DNA of 64,000 bases from Torreya grandis (GCA_037957365.1 JARHVA010002126.1:2509501-2573500), one strand, 5' to 3'. Shown: positions 51,950 to 63,245, counted from the stretch's first letter. Program-made: numbers and translations. Notes: generated from the sequence alone by a model not told the origin.

Positions 51950-53116
51950 TGTATATAGGATTACATAAAATGATTACTCAAACATTAGTCCAATAAATCA
52001 AAGTAAAAATTCATAAGAGTAAACCGAATTAAGCCTATCTATTCATCCAAGAATTGCAATTCCCAAGTGAATTCACCATACAAATTTGGCTCAAAACAAT
52101 GATCTCCCTTGATCAAGAGCTCTTATCTTCAACAACAATGGTGGCCAACCCCTCCAATGTCTCAAGAAATCCTTGTAAAACCTAGGCTTATGGTTTGGAA
52201 TCACTAAACTAGCCTATTGATGAAGCTTGTAAAATAAAATAAATGGTCAAATGAAAAAGATTGTGGAGACAATTTAGCATTATAAATTTACACAAATCAA
52301 GCTTTTAAATGATGTTCATGGCCTCTCTATTTATAGATTTTTGAGATTGATCAGGATCAACAATGATCATCCATCTCAAGATTAAAATGTGTGGTCATGA
52401 ATTAATTCAATTAATTTAATTAAATACATAAATATACCTCATAAATATTTGTGATATAGGGGCATTTAAGAGGCATGGAGGGTCTTAATGAGGCATGGGA
52501 GACCCATAACCCTGATATTTTATGCATTTATGGCTTATGGATGACACCCCATATGATGATGTCATTAGGTGATGTAATTAATAGAAATCAAATTTAAAAA
52601 ATAAATATTCAACAACTGTCATGGAAAATCCACTTAAGCTCTTGATTTGGATCAATTAGCCTTAAACAAGGTTAATCAACATTTGTGCAATTATTTAGAA
52701 ATTGGCCCTTAATCAATCAAAATGGTCAGAATGTCTCATTATTGCCTCAAAATTCGATTAGATTGGAATTGGAATTTGATGTTAGATGTATTGGATCCAT
52801 TATCCCATTTAGGATGTTTTCAACACCAAATAACAAGGGCACATGTCTCGTGTAAGAGATTTGATAGAAAAGAGCAATCCGAAGCACCTAGGTGTAAAAT
52901 TGACATTTTGACTTGAAATGATCTTATTAAAGTTAGTTGACCCATAAAATGCATTGCCTAATTTAGGGATATTTTGGCTAAAATCAGCACTTGAATATGT
53001 CAATTTCAAATCTTTTAATGTGTTTTAGTGCTTTTAGGCCAAATTGTTCATTTGAGTGAAATTCGAGTAAGATTGACAATTTTAACTCAAATGGTGTTAG
53101 GAATTGGATGTCTACA
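51950..53116 (-). repeat. 3' LTR of element C
   Basis: On the plus strand it starts TGTATATAGGATTACA and ends GGATGTCTACA, homologous along its length to both LTRs of the 21-kb element but clearly more diverged. Confidence 0.82.
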
Positions 53117-53130
53117 TTTTTCCCCTATTT
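53117..53130 (-). other. polypurine tract of element C
   Basis: The minus strand reads AAATAGGGGAAAAA directly before the LTR start TGTAGAC. Confidence 0.85.
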
Positions 53131-56100
53131 GAAAAGGCATAGAGAGACATTCAAGCAAAGAAACATCTTTTCAAATAAAAGAGTTTTCAAGAAGAAATTA
53201 GAACAGACCCATGATGCCCCCTGGAGAGGACATACTAGGATGGAAGAGAATGATGGACTCTCAAAAAGAGAGGGACAATGAGAGATTAACCCATGGAGTA
53301 GATGTCATCCAAATGAGCTAATGATTGCACATGTGATTACCATAAATGATCAAAATATAATTAGAGGCATAACAAGCCCCATTAGATGGGGGAATGGGAA
53401 AGATATAATCCATAAATGTAAGGGACACACTTTAAATGTATGTAATTTGAGAGTATAAACTACACACTTATGGCATTGATCAATCTCAAGACAGGTTATA
53501 CACAAAAATATTTCCATCATGGGCATTAGTGTGGAGAGCCTAGAATTAGAGGAAAAGATAAAATGTTCTGCTTCAGGAAGGGAAACACTACTAGAACAGA
53601 TCCTCTAAAGAGAAGATAATAAGAAGTACTTTGGTAAAGTAAATATGATCATGATAAAATAGTTTTTCCTAGTAGGGAAAATTTTGATCATTTGATAAAG
53701 AATAAATAATGGTTTGCCCCTATAAATATTATTTTATTCTAATGTTGTTCAGATGTTGTGCCCCAGTGTGGGCAATTAGCAAGCAAAATAGCTCAAGGAT
53801 ATAACCCAAAAGATAGGTGAAAGTGAGCAGGCATAAACATACATGCAACGGTGTAATGGATTAGAAAGCCACATAAAACCCAACATATGAGAATGCACAA
53901 AGTGGTGAAAGAGATGAAAAGAAGAATGAAAGATAGCCAAGTTGACTCCAAATGTGTTAGATAAATGGATGCTGCCTACATAGTTCCACGGAATCATAGT
54001 CCAACATGAACTTCAGGGCAATGTATTTCACCCAAGTTTGGGATAAAATGGAATGATGAATGATGAAAATTGACCAAAAATTGATTATACTCACAATGTA
54101 TGCAAAGATATTCACTTCTAATCATAGAGTCGAGTGCTAAAATGCATAATACCTAGATACCTATTGTCATATTATGAGCCTAGATTATGCAAAGTGTTCT
54201 TAAGAACTGTACATCAAAGTGATGTTGATGTTAAGACTTTGAAACCTAAGCATAAAGTGATTGATATAGAAAAATAAATTAGGCATCATAAGTATGAATA
54301 ACTTAGAATGATATAATATTCTAATTGCGCTAAGTCGGTTCAAATTTGAATACCTATAACTAAGGATAATGGTAAAACAATGACCAAAACTAGAGTTATA
54401 GCTATTTATATTTAAACAAAAAAGCAAAGATAAATAATAATAATAATAATAAACATAAATGAACCTAAATTGAAATCAATATATGATCAATCAAGACTTA
54501 AGTAGGAACAAAAATGTTTAAAAACAAAAATCAAGAACATCTTAACGACATGAGACCAAGATATAAATAATCAAGATCCATGTGGACCATCAAGACATTC
54601 TTGAACACAAAAGAGAAAAGCAAGAGTAAATATAAAAACAAGACACTAGCAACAATCAAATTTAAAAAATGGTCCAAGAACAACTTAATAACATATGATC
54701 AAGATATAAATAATCAAGATCCATGTGAATCATCAAGATGTTCTAAAACACAAAAGAGATAAATAAAAACATACAAGGAAACACAAGACCAAGATGAGAC
54801 AAGAAGTAATAAAAAGAGAAAACAAAAAGAAATAAAAAGAGAGATGTGAAAGCACAACAAAACAACAAGAAAACACAAATAAACACAAACAAACAAAAAA
54901 CCAAGCTAGTGTGATTTAAAGATAAATGTTCATGCACGTGTGGTAGAGGCGTTACGTTCTAACATAAAATAACAAAGAACAATGAGACAATAATTTTTCC
55001 CTAATTAAAGAGGAACAATGATAGAATAAATAAGGGAAGAGAAAAAAGGAAGGGGTTATCCGAGCTGACTCTAGATGTACAAGACAAGTGGACACTACCT
55101 ACATAGTTCCATGGATGCATGTTTTAACATGAACTTTAGGCCAAATTTAGTTCTCTCAGGAAACATGATAGAATAAAAATGATGATCAAACCAACATGAT
55201 TAATGTTATAGAAGAAATGGAAGATATGACAAACAAATGAGAATGGTCTTGCAAATAATAATCTAATGGGATGAAAAAGAATGAGTGCAAGACAAGATAA
55301 ACTAGTGTATCTTTGCCTACAAAATGGAAAGAGCATGGGACAAGATAAACTAGTGTCTCTTTGCTTGCAAAATGGCAAGAGTGTGGGAAAAGATGAACTA
55401 GTATCTCTTTGCTTACAAAATGGTAAGAGTGTAGCATGGTGGGATGGGAATGTACAAATGTCCAGAAGAATGAGATAATGTTTTTATTCTTTTATGGATC
55501 ATGTTTTAATGTTTTTAGTATTTCCAAATTAGTTCCAATGTTTTTGGTGTTTTTGGGATAAAATATGCACAAGGTGGGACCATCGAGTCAAGGAGATGCA
55601 CGTTTGAGAGTAAATATTCCAATAAAACAACTAAGCCAGCTACAATGGCCCATGCTCACAAATCAACAAGAGTGAGGATCTTGATAAGACAATAAATGCC
55701 TATAAAGAGCAGTAAATGTAATATAGAATAGTGTGTAGCATGAAGTAAGTTTGAAGAATTATCTATGTTCACTTATCTATAACAGTGTGATAAAGGTCCT
55801 GAACTAAGAAGATGTTCTTGTTCACTTGTCTATACAAAAATCTACAAAATGTTGTTTTGGCTGAACTACTTTGTAGAAATGGTGCTGAAGATGGTCATAA
55901 TATTCATGAGACATAATCAGGATCATAATTGGTCGAGGGATAAAAAGTGTTCAAGCTTACAACATGACCAAGACATAACAAAGAATATGGTTCTCAAGGA
56001 GAATGATACAGGATAGGATGAAATGTGTTTAGAGTGCCAATGATTCCAAAACCTTCACTGTCTGGAGTCATGAATAGTGGACCAGAGTAATATAAAATGT

Positions 56101-56190
56101 GTTCAAGGTAAGATAAAATGTTGGGATAAAATTACTTCAGCACAAGTTGCCCCCAAGTTAGGGGTCTTGTATACAATGGTTAAAATTTGT
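53131..56190. other. non-coding region between integrase and 3' LTR of C
   Basis: About 3 kb without coding motifs. It is A/C-rich at 54420-54905 and contains two copies of a module of roughly 100 bp around ctacatagttccayggaa (53938-54040 and 55062-55170), which also occurs twice in the 21-kb element. Minus-strand frames at 54714-54937 and 55136-55437 are products of biased composition and the 48-bp repeat. Confidence 0.65.
55291..55434 (+). repeat. 48-bp tandem repeat, three units
   Basis: Units start at 55291, 55339 and 55387 (gacaagataaactagtgt or similar). The plus-strand translation would repeat KLVSLCLQNGKS, but the frame is short and antisense to the element, so coding is unlikely. 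Confidence 0.9.
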
Positions 56191-56199
56191 TCATGTGTA

Positions 56200-57250
56200 T
56201 AACCTCTTAAGGTGTATGATGGTCATGGGCTCTATAAGTTCTTCACCATTAGGTTTAGCTAGTTGATATGCCCCTAATCCATAGTTCACCATGACAACAT
56301 ATGGTCCCAACTAATTAGGCTAAAACTTACCTTTCTTTTTGCATTCATCATTCATGTTCTTTTGATTCTCTTTCAAAAACAAGCCACCAATCCCAAACTC
56401 TCGAGGGAGAATGCACTTATTTTAGCTTCTCCATAATCTATTTTGATGGGCCTAAAAGTTTTTTAAGGTAGACAAATGTTTACCATCAAAAATTTCTAAT
56501 TCTTTCAGCCATGAGGCTCTATAGTCTTCAACATCTTCAATGTGCTCTAGTGATATTTATAATGATGGTATCTCAATCTTGATTGGGATAATAGCTTCAA
56601 TGCCAAAAACAAGGGAGTATGGAGTGGTTCCAGTTGGGGTTTGATGATAAGCCTAAAAGGAAGGAAAGAGTTGCAAGTGCCAATATGGCTAGTGTCATTG
56701 ACAATCTTCTTTAAGATGGCTACACTGGTTTTGTTTGACACCTTAGCTTGTCCATTAACTTAAGGGTTATATGGAGTTGATTTCTTGTCCTTGATCTTGA
56801 ATTTTGCACAAAGAGATTCCACATCTTGGTTCACAAATGATCCATCATTATCAGATATAATATGAGTTGGGATTTCATATCGATAGATGATATGGTAATG
56901 AATGAATTGGTCTATTGGCTTCTTGGTAACATAAGTGAGAGGAATGGCCTCACTCTACTTTGTAAAGTACTTAGTTGTAGTCAAAATATGCTTATAGCCA
57001 TCTGAAGAAGTTGGTTTAATTTTCTTGATGAGATCGAGACCCCATGTTGAGAATGGCCATGGTGTTGTGATCAACTGCGGTGGTAAAGAAGGTACATGTA
57101 TCAATTTTCTATGTTGTTGACAAGGAACACACTTCTTCACATAGTTTAAATCATTGGTCTCCATTTTGGGCCAATAATAGCCTATTCTAAGGAGTTTTTT
57201 TGCTAAGACTACACCATTGGTATGGGCCCCCACACATTCTTTCATGAACC
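56200..57250 (-). pseudogene. Tat-like integrase remnant of element C
   Basis: The N-terminal zinc region is clear in 56955-57245: LLRIGYYWPKMETNDLNYVK then KCVPCQQHRKLIHVP, followed by the first catalytic Asp in STWGLDLIKKI. The next block (about 56780-56880) has the second Asp in HIISDNDGSF. The third catalytic position, expected Glu, appears as Lys in NGQAKVSNKT (about 56735). The C-terminal part (about 56200-56320) reads LGPYVVMVNYGLGAYQLAKP then NGEELIEPM, typical of the plant gypsy integrase tail. Stops and frameshifts separate the blocks. Integrase would insert cDNA into chromosomes; this copy is dead. Confidence 0.85.
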
Positions 57251-57299
57251 TCCTTTAGTGTCAGCTTGGATTCTCCCAAAGATAAGCAATGAAGAAGTA

Positions 57300-58300
57300 T
57301 TTCATCATAGCCTTTATAATAAAGCATGTTTCTAAGGAGAGTATAATGTGTTAAGTGATGAAGGAATAGTTTTTATTGGATGTTTGAAAGGTTGGTGGGG
57401 AAGACATGACTATGAAAATAGTTATAAAAATCTTGGTACCATGGTAGCTCAGGTGGGGGATTAGGACCAACAATGGCACATACCCTCTCTGAATCTATTA
57501 TAATATACACAGGCTGAAGAATATTTTCAATCAAGAATTGATACTCTTTATCACTACTATCCATTTGAATCATGGAACCAATCATTGCCATTGTATTGAT
57601 AAATCTATTGTTTACTCTTGGAACTTGTTCAAACTGTAGAGATTTAAAATCTGTTTTAAGGTTATCAAAAATTTGCTTGTAAGGAACAAGATTGTCATCT
57701 CTTATTTGATACTAATTAGTGGTATGATTGATGATTAATTGTGAATCTCCATAGACTTTTAAGCTTTGAATATCCCACTATATAGCAAGGCAGAGCCCTG
57801 TAATCAATGCCTCATACTCAACCATATTATTTTTACAATGAAATCATATATGGAATGCTTTAGAAATCAAATCCCCCTATGGTGTGATCAATAATATGCC
57901 AGCTCCATATCCATGGGATGTGAAGGATCTATCAAAATTGGGCATCCATTATTCAGGTTCCTATGGTGCTTATTCTATCATCATGATAGAATCATCTAGA
58001 AATTCAAACTTGAGAGGTTGACTATCTTCAATAGGAGTTTCTGTAAGTCGATCAGCAATTACTTGCCCTTTGATTGCCTTTTGATTTTGGTACTCAATAT
58101 CAAACTCACTTAGGATCATAACCCATTTATCCATGCATCCTTGAAGAGCTATTTTAGACAAGAGGAACTTGAGACAGTCCACCTTGGTGATGATAGTAGT
58201 TTTGTTATTTATCATATAATGTCATAATTTATGAGTAGCGAATACCATAGCTAAACATGCCTTCTCAATAGGCGTATAATTACATTCATAATCCACTAAT
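57300..58300 (-). pseudogene. RNase H / connection remnant of element C
   Basis: In 57970-58215 the minus strand reads KWVMILSEFDIEYQNQKAIK then GQVIADRLTETPI, the conserved end of the gypsy RT-linked RNase H. At 57373-57591, PNPPPELPWYQDFYNYF matches the segment between RNase H and integrase in Tat-like elements. A second RNase H-like stretch in between (about 57.6-57.96 kb) is too decayed to confirm, so I cannot say whether a dual RNase H is present. Confidence 0.8.
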
Positions 58301-58499
58301 GTGTGGCTTAAATAATAAATAATGTGTTCCTTACCATGATCATCATGTTGAGCTAAAAGTGCCCCCAGTGCATTTTTTGTGGTTGATATATAAAGAAGCA
58401 GTGGCTTTCCCTATGTTGGTGGTCTTAAGACTGGTGGATTGGCCAAGTATGTCTTAAGCTTTACAAATTCTATTTCAAAATCTTCATCCCATTGAAATG

Positions 58500-59500
58500 C
58501 TACCCCTTTCTTCAAAATATGGGTAAATGAGAGGCATTTACCTGCCAATTGAGAAATGAACCTGTGTATAGATTGGATCTTTCCTTGCAGGTTTCATAGC
58601 TATTTAAGATTATTTAGTGGAGGCATTTCCACAATAGTGTTGACTTTTGTAGGGTCAACTTTGATCCCTCATTATGATACAATGAACCCTATAAATTTCC
58701 CTGATGTGACTCTGAAGACACATTTCTTAGGATTCAAGCAGACTTTATATTCAAAAAACCTCTAAAAGATTCTTTGTAGAACATCAAGATGTATAGCTTT
58801 TGTTTGTGATTTTGCTAGTATATCATCAACATAGTCCTCTACAATGTCATGCATCATGTCATGGAAGATGATAGTCATTACACATTGATATGTTACTCTA
58901 GTGTTCTTTAAGCCAAATGGAATGACTTGGTAACAGAATGTCCCCATAGAGTGGTGAATGTAGTCTTTTATTGGTCTTCAGGGGCTATCTTGATCTGATT
59001 GTAACTAGAAAATCCATCTATTAAGGATAGAATCTTGTACCCATCAGTTGATTTGATGATCATGTTGATGTTGGGCAAAGGAAAATCATCTTTGGGGCAT
59101 GCTTTGTTGATATCTCGAAAATCAGTAAAAAGATGTATACTCGAGGTATTTTTACTCATTGGGACTATGTTAGAAACCCATTCAAAGTAATCCAGTGGTA
59201 TAATAAAATTGGCTCCTAACAACGTTTCTAGTTTGGCCTTAACTAATAGGGTGATGTGTGGATGCATATTTCTCAGTTTCTACTTGACTGGTTTGGCATT
59301 GAGATGGACAATAAGGTGATGCAAAACCAAATACGTATCCAAGCCTAACATGTCAAAGTATGCCCATGAAAATATTTCTATGTAATCATTAAGAATGGAT
59401 ATAATATGCTCACATTATGCTTCAATAAGGGAAGCTCCAAGATAAACAATTTTGGGAACCTCATAGGCTCCCAAGTTCACTTATGTCATTTTTTCGTCAA
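58500..59500 (-). pseudogene. Tat-like reverse transcriptase remnant of element C
   Basis: In 58968-59267 the translation runs HPHITLLVKAKLETLLGANF, FEWVSNIVPMSKNTSSI, DINKACPKDDFPLPNINMII and SLIDGFSSYNQIKIAPEDQ, covering fingers and palm with the first catalytic Asp. After a stop and a one-base deletion the frame continues in 58762-58947 with TFCYQVIPFGLKNTRVTYQ and the catalytic box YVDDILAKS (YVDD at 58822-58833). The thumb follows to about 58.5 kb. All three catalytic Asp positions are present, but the frameshift and stops inactivate it. Sequence up to 59766 (linker or protease side) has no clear motif. Confidence 0.9.
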
Positions 59501-60320
59501 GGAGTGTGAATCTATTTTATAGAATTATAGGTAAGGTATGATCATGATTATCTTCTTCTACCACATCTTCTTTTTGTTCCTCCCAAAGATCTGGATAGTA
59601 TGAATAATCAAAATCTACCATCCCAAGTAAAGGCCAAGTAGAAAAATCCTCTGAAAACTCAAGAGTAAAATACTCAAACATTTGATGTTGTTTTGAAGAG
59701 ATGTTTGTATTGGCTAGGGAACTTGGGCTAGATGGACCTTTTATGTCTTGAGGGGATGAACAAACTTGTCATGTCCCCTTTTTTGTGGACATTGACAGAC
59801 TTGATGATTAGCCTATTATGCGACCTTCGTAGGCTAATAGGATGGATAGAGGGTCATAATGGAGCTTAGCTTGACTTTGATTCGCAGAATTTCTACATTT
59901 GGTTTTCATTCAAATTATTTCAGACACATTTGGCCTGAGCTCCTACTTTTTAGGGATATTTGATATGCAGCGGAGTGCCTTTATTTTGGTATGGTCATGT
60001 GCGGAATCACTCCCTGATTCACCAGCTTCGATCGGTTCGAGGATCCGACGTATGTTGAGGGAGATATTAATATTTGATTGATTTAATCAAATATTAATTA
60101 TTTGGTCTAATTTTAAATTAGATATTAATTAATTAATTAATTATTTGGTTTAATTTTAAATTAGATATTAATTGATTATTAATTATTAATTAATTGGTCT
60201 AATTTTAAGACCCAAGTTCTAATTTAAGAAGCCCAAGTTCTAATTTGAGGAATTCTAATTTTAGAACCCCAAGTTCTAATTTGAGGAATTCTAATTTTAG
60301 CAAGCACACCTTTGGAAGGG

Positions 60321-60328
60321 TATAAGAG
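60321..60328 (+). promoter_or_regulatory. candidate TATA box in D LTR
   Basis: TATAAGAG follows the AT-repeat block and precedes the GC-richer part of the LTR. If used, the palindrome array would lie about 470 bp downstream, in the transcribed leader. Confidence 0.4.
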
Positions 60329-60503
60329 TTTCTCATGGGAGAGAGTTGGAATTATGCATAGATTATTGATTATTGAAAATTGAAGAATTTCTTCTGTGAA
60401 GACTGAGCCAAGGGTTCCAGGATTCCATTGCAGTGGAGAACGTCAACTCTTCATTGTGTGCGATTTAGAGGCTGTGAAATATCAGCTGATTTATTGCCAA
60501 ATT

Positions 60504-60632
60504 GAGAGATAGCTTCATCCAAAAGTTATCACAGAGGTACAGATTTGAGAGATAGCTTCATCCAGAAGTTATCACAGAATTTTAGGTTTGAGAGATAACT
60601 TCACACAGAAGTTATTACAGATATTCCAGGTA
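60504..60632 (+). repeat. 43-bp tandem repeat in D LTR, three units
   Basis: Units begin gagagata(g/a)cttca at 60504, 60547 and 60590, each followed by aagttatcacaga or a variant. Confidence 0.9.
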
Positions 60633-60793
60633 TTTCTTATTTAGTTTTTGATCCAATAAGTTATACAGATATAATATATGTTGTGTTAGAATCGTATATT
60701 CTTGAGATCAGGTTGTTCAGCTATCAGGGATTAAGAACAGACAGGTTCGCAGCCGTACTAAGTCCGTACAGGTCCGTACAGATCCGCTCAGGC

Positions 60794-60909
60794 ACCGACC
60801 TCGGCAGACAAAGAGCTTCCAGTGACCGACATCGGTCGACTGAAGACCGACGTTGGTAGAAATCCGACCGACAGTGACCGACATCGGCGAGTTATCGATC
60901 GACGACGGC
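60794..60909. promoter_or_regulatory. palindrome array in LTR of element D
   Basis: Units: ACCGACCTCGGC (60794), ACCGACATCGGT (60825), ACCGACGTTGGT (60846), ACCGAC half-site (60867), ACCGACATCGGC (60877) and ATCGACGACGGC (60898). Spacings are 31, 21, 21, 10 and 21 bp. The motif is the one found in copia A, although the two elements share no other sequence that I can see. Role inferred, see findings. Confidence 0.55.
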
Positions 60910-61249
60910 ATCCGTGTGTCGACATAGAAAAGCAGAGACCTTCCAGAATCCAGATTTCACTTCCAGATTAGCACAAGCCAGGGTTTTAAGACCAGATTTT
61001 CATATTCTTTTATTTGTATAACAGAGACTCAATCGTGTAATCATCCAGAAGAACAAGTGATGAGATCTTTGATTTGCTATTGAGATATTATATTGTGATT
61101 TGTTTATGCATATGTGAATCTATTCTACAAAATTGTATCTTGTTCAGAGCTTTATGTGTTTATATATTCCCTATTTGAAAGGGGATATTACAGTTGTTCA
61201 GAGCTTTTGTAGGAGAAAAAAAAGAGCCCCTAAGTAAGGGACATCACAG

Positions 61250-61261
61250 TGGTATCAGAGC
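61250..61261 (+). other. primer-binding site of element D
   Basis: TGGTATCAGAGC, one base after the LTR end, is complementary to initiator-Met tRNA. A 34-bp imperfect tandem duplication (from 61254 and 61288) repeats ATCAGAGC plus the following sequence. Confidence 0.93.
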
Positions 61262-61352
61262 CAAATTCCTGCCATCCTGTTGGGCACATCAGAGCTAATG
61301 TCTTGCCATCCTATTGGGTAGTTTGGGTAGATTGAATCAGCAAAGTATCGTA

Positions 61353-63245
61353 ATGACTTCATATACTCAGAGACAGTGGGACAATGATATGAAGAAGCTA
61401 GAACTAAGTTTGAAGAGGTTGAATGAATCTCTTTCATATCCTACATCCAAAAACAAACCCGCACGGTATATGACAGCGAACGAGGAGTGGGAGTTAGTAC
61501 CACCTCAAGTTCAGAAGTTGTTGCCTTTTGATCGCTTTGTTAAGCTAAGGAGAGAGCACTACAGATCACTTCGACGAGAGAGCAGCATGTCTTATGATTA
61601 TTATGAGATAGGAGATAGTGAAGATGAGGATGAGTTAGATGCTTGCACTCAGAGTGTAGAGGTGTGTTCAGATGTTAGTGCACTGAGGGTCGATGATCTC
61701 TCAGTTATGGCAGAGATTGTAGAAGAGTCCCAGGATCCTATTATTGCAGATGACACTCAGGAGAATGCAGTGGATAGTTTTGAGGACTTAGTTTCACCGA
61801 TTATTTCTTTCGATATGGAAGAGTTAGACAGTGATGCTACAATTGTTGATACTCTGCATGTTGATATGAGCTTTGGAGTTGATTCACAGAGTATGGATGG
61901 TAGTATTACAGCGATCAGTGATTTTGAGTCTATTTGTTTGGACCATGCATCAGAGGAGGAGTGTGGGAGACAATCTAGCCAGTGCCATCATGTGTCTAAT
62001 CAGCTGAGAGTTAGTGAGCGAGACATTGCCATCGCTTGTAAGCATTTCGATGATGCTCGTCAGTTGTTAGCAGTTTATGGATGGGGTTCTCCTACTAGCA
62101 TCGAGCAAGGAGGCAGTTATTTATCCTTGACAAAAATCCACTCTTTATGGGAGGCTATCCAGATTCTGAGACAGGACTATATGCAGTTGGTCACCGACAG
62201 AGATTATCTTATAGAGTGGGGCAGCACAGCATATGATGCACTGTTGGTCGAGGAAGATAAGGTGAGTGAGCTTACTCAGCAGCTAGAGGTAACTTCTGAG
62301 ATTCTTGAGACTACACAGTTAGCTTATGAGGAGTCACAATTTCATTTGGCTGAGATGACCATGGAGTTAGAGCATTTACGGTCTTCACCAGCCCCAGACT
62401 CAGAGGTTAGTACATTGAGTGTTGTTGGTGAGTATGTTCCTATAGTTGTAGCTGAGGAACATGTTGTTGAGGCTGACACACCGGTTCAGGATTTGGGAGT
62501 ACCTGGTTCTGATGAGTTTGGGATACCTCTCCAGATTGATTCTTCTCACACAGATGACAGTGTGGTCCAGTTGGTTGTGCCACCTTTACAGAGAGATCAG
62601 TTGTGGTGTGTGGGGGAGTACGTTGATGCTTCCACATATAATTTTTACTGCACGGAGTCATTCATGGAGTATTTGCTGGATAGTGCAGGTGTTCATCTGG
62701 ATTCACATAGGGTGACAGAAGGTGTTCTCATCCAAGGTACTGGTGCTATTAGCAGATTGGGTGGGGAGATTATAGGGATCCTATCTACTAGGCTACCTCA
62801 CAAGGATTTTGAGGTGGGGTATGCTCATTATTCTTCTTTTGATCTAGAGAGAGAAGATTTGATTTCACACAGGTGTAGATCGGCTCCAGTTTCTTACCAT
62901 CCATTATGGGATGGATTGGCACCATCTCTTACAGATGGAATTGGCAGTTTGAGTTGTCCATTCTACTTGGGTTATGATGCTTCGAGAGTTTGGTTCTCAT
63001 GTGTTCTTGACTATGGCAGTTGTGCTCTTAGAGTTTGGTTGAGTTGCATTCGCCAATTTGATTATGGGTTCCTCTTTGTTCTACTTCTGTTGATGTTGCA
63101 GGTACTTGCATTGATTCATAGTAGTGCAGAACATAACTACATTTGGGATCCAGGTGGATCGAGTGGTTCATTGTTCCGAGATTGCTTGGGGACAAGCAAT
63201 TTCTGGAGGGGCGGATTGTCATGTCCCCTTTTTTGTGGACATTGA
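61353..63245 (+). CDS. intact 630-aa ORF of element D, unknown function
   Basis: The first ATG of the open frame is at 61353; 13 codons upstream of it are open but lack an ATG. The frame is uninterrupted to TGA 63243-63245, running through the PPT and 29 bp into the 3' LTR. Visible features: a basic N-terminal patch (residues 56-75, FVKLRREHYRSLRRE), a strongly acidic stretch (about 86-200), a predicted coiled coil (about 262-344, many Glu/Leu heptad-like positions), and a Tyr/Trp/Cys-containing C-terminal part with a hydrophobic segment GFLFVLLLLMLQVLALI (about 572-588) that could span a membrane. There is no CCHC knuckle and no protease, RT or integrase motif. I do not recognise the family. 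A divergent Gag-like structural protein or an extra (env-position) ORF are possibilities. The intact length in a young element suggests recent selection or very recent origin. Confidence 0.7.
   Translation: MTSYTQRQWDNDMKKLELSLKRLNESLSYPTSKNKPARYMTANEEWELVPPQVQKLLPFDRFVKLRREHYRSLRRESSMSYDYYEIGDSEDEDELDACTQSVEVCSDVSALRVDDLSVMAEIVEESQDPIIADDTQENAVDSFEDLVSPIISFDMEELDSDATIVDTLHVDMSFGVDSQSMDGSITAISDFESICLDHASEEECGRQSSQCHHVSNQLRVSERDIAIACKHFDDARQLLAVYGWGSPTSIEQGGSYLSLTKIHSLWEAIQILRQDYMQLVTDRDYLIEWGSTAYDALLVEEDKVSELTQQLEVTSEILETTQLAYEESQFHLAEMTMELEHLRSSPAPDSEVSTLSVVGEYVPIVVAEEHVVEADTPVQDLGVPGSDEFGIPLQIDSSHTDDSVVQLVVPPLQRDQLWCVGEYVDASTYNFYCTESFMEYLLDSAGVHLDSHRVTEGVLIQGTGAISRLGGEIIGILSTRLPHKDFEVGYAHYSSFDLEREDLISHRCRSAPVSYHPLWDGLAPSLTDGIGSLSCPFYLGYDASRVWFSCVLDYGSCALRVWLSCIRQFDYGFLFVLLLLMLQVLALIHSSAEHNYIWDPGGSSGSLFRDCLGTSNFWRGGLSCPLFCGH
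63181..63200 (+). repeat. hairpin just upstream of the PPT of D
   Basis: ATTGCTTG and CAAGCAAT form a perfect 8-bp stem with a four-base loop (GGGA). It lies 4 bp before the purine tract. Confidence 0.8.
63205..63216 (+). other. polypurine tract of element D
   Basis: The word ggaggggcgga, followed by one t, abuts the TGTCATG start of the 3' LTR. Confidence 0.88.

Larger units (their letters stand above)
51950..59766 (-). mobile_element. Tat-like Ty3/gypsy element C (5' part outside or interrupted)
   Basis: The low-coordinate end is an LTR of about 1167 bp (51950-53116) with a clear PPT on its high side, so it is the 3' LTR of a minus-strand element. It is followed by about 3 kb of non-coding sequence, then integrase, RNase H and RT remnants up to about 59.5 kb, where element D is inserted at 59767. 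The RT wording (ACPKDDFPLPNI, then DGFSSYNQIKIAPEDQ) and the integrase zinc region are typical of the Tat/Ogre-like branch of plant gypsy elements. The long gap between integrase and 3' LTR also fits that branch. Protease, Gag and the 5' LTR are not in view. Confidence 0.85.
59767..61248 (+). repeat. 5' LTR of element D
   Basis: It starts TGTCATGTCCC and ends GGGACATCACA, an imperfect 11-bp inverted terminal repeat. Inside are a 9-bp hairpin ATTAGCCTA/TAGGCTAAT (59807-59838), AT-rich repeats with attaattaatt (60070-60210), repeated cccaagttctaattt blocks (60210-60300), a TATA candidate, a 43-bp tandem repeat, and the palindrome array at 60794-60909. Confidence 0.95.

Noticed and set aside
51950..53116. 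Reading this LTR as a third LTR of the 21-kb element
   Set aside because: It lies outside the GTGAG target-site duplication and beyond the B2 LTR, and has its own PPT leading into element C.
55136..55478. Repeat-containing short proteins on both strands
   Set aside because: Produced by the 48-bp tandem repeat in non-coding DNA of element C.
59899..60081. 60-aa ORF repeated at 63349-63531
   Set aside because: It is the same LTR segment of element D in both copies, without coding signature.
61353..63245. Calling the element D ORF an envelope protein because of its position and hydrophobic C-terminal segment
   Set aside because: No signal peptide, no recognisable envelope features, and the element lacks pol; the segment alone is not enough.
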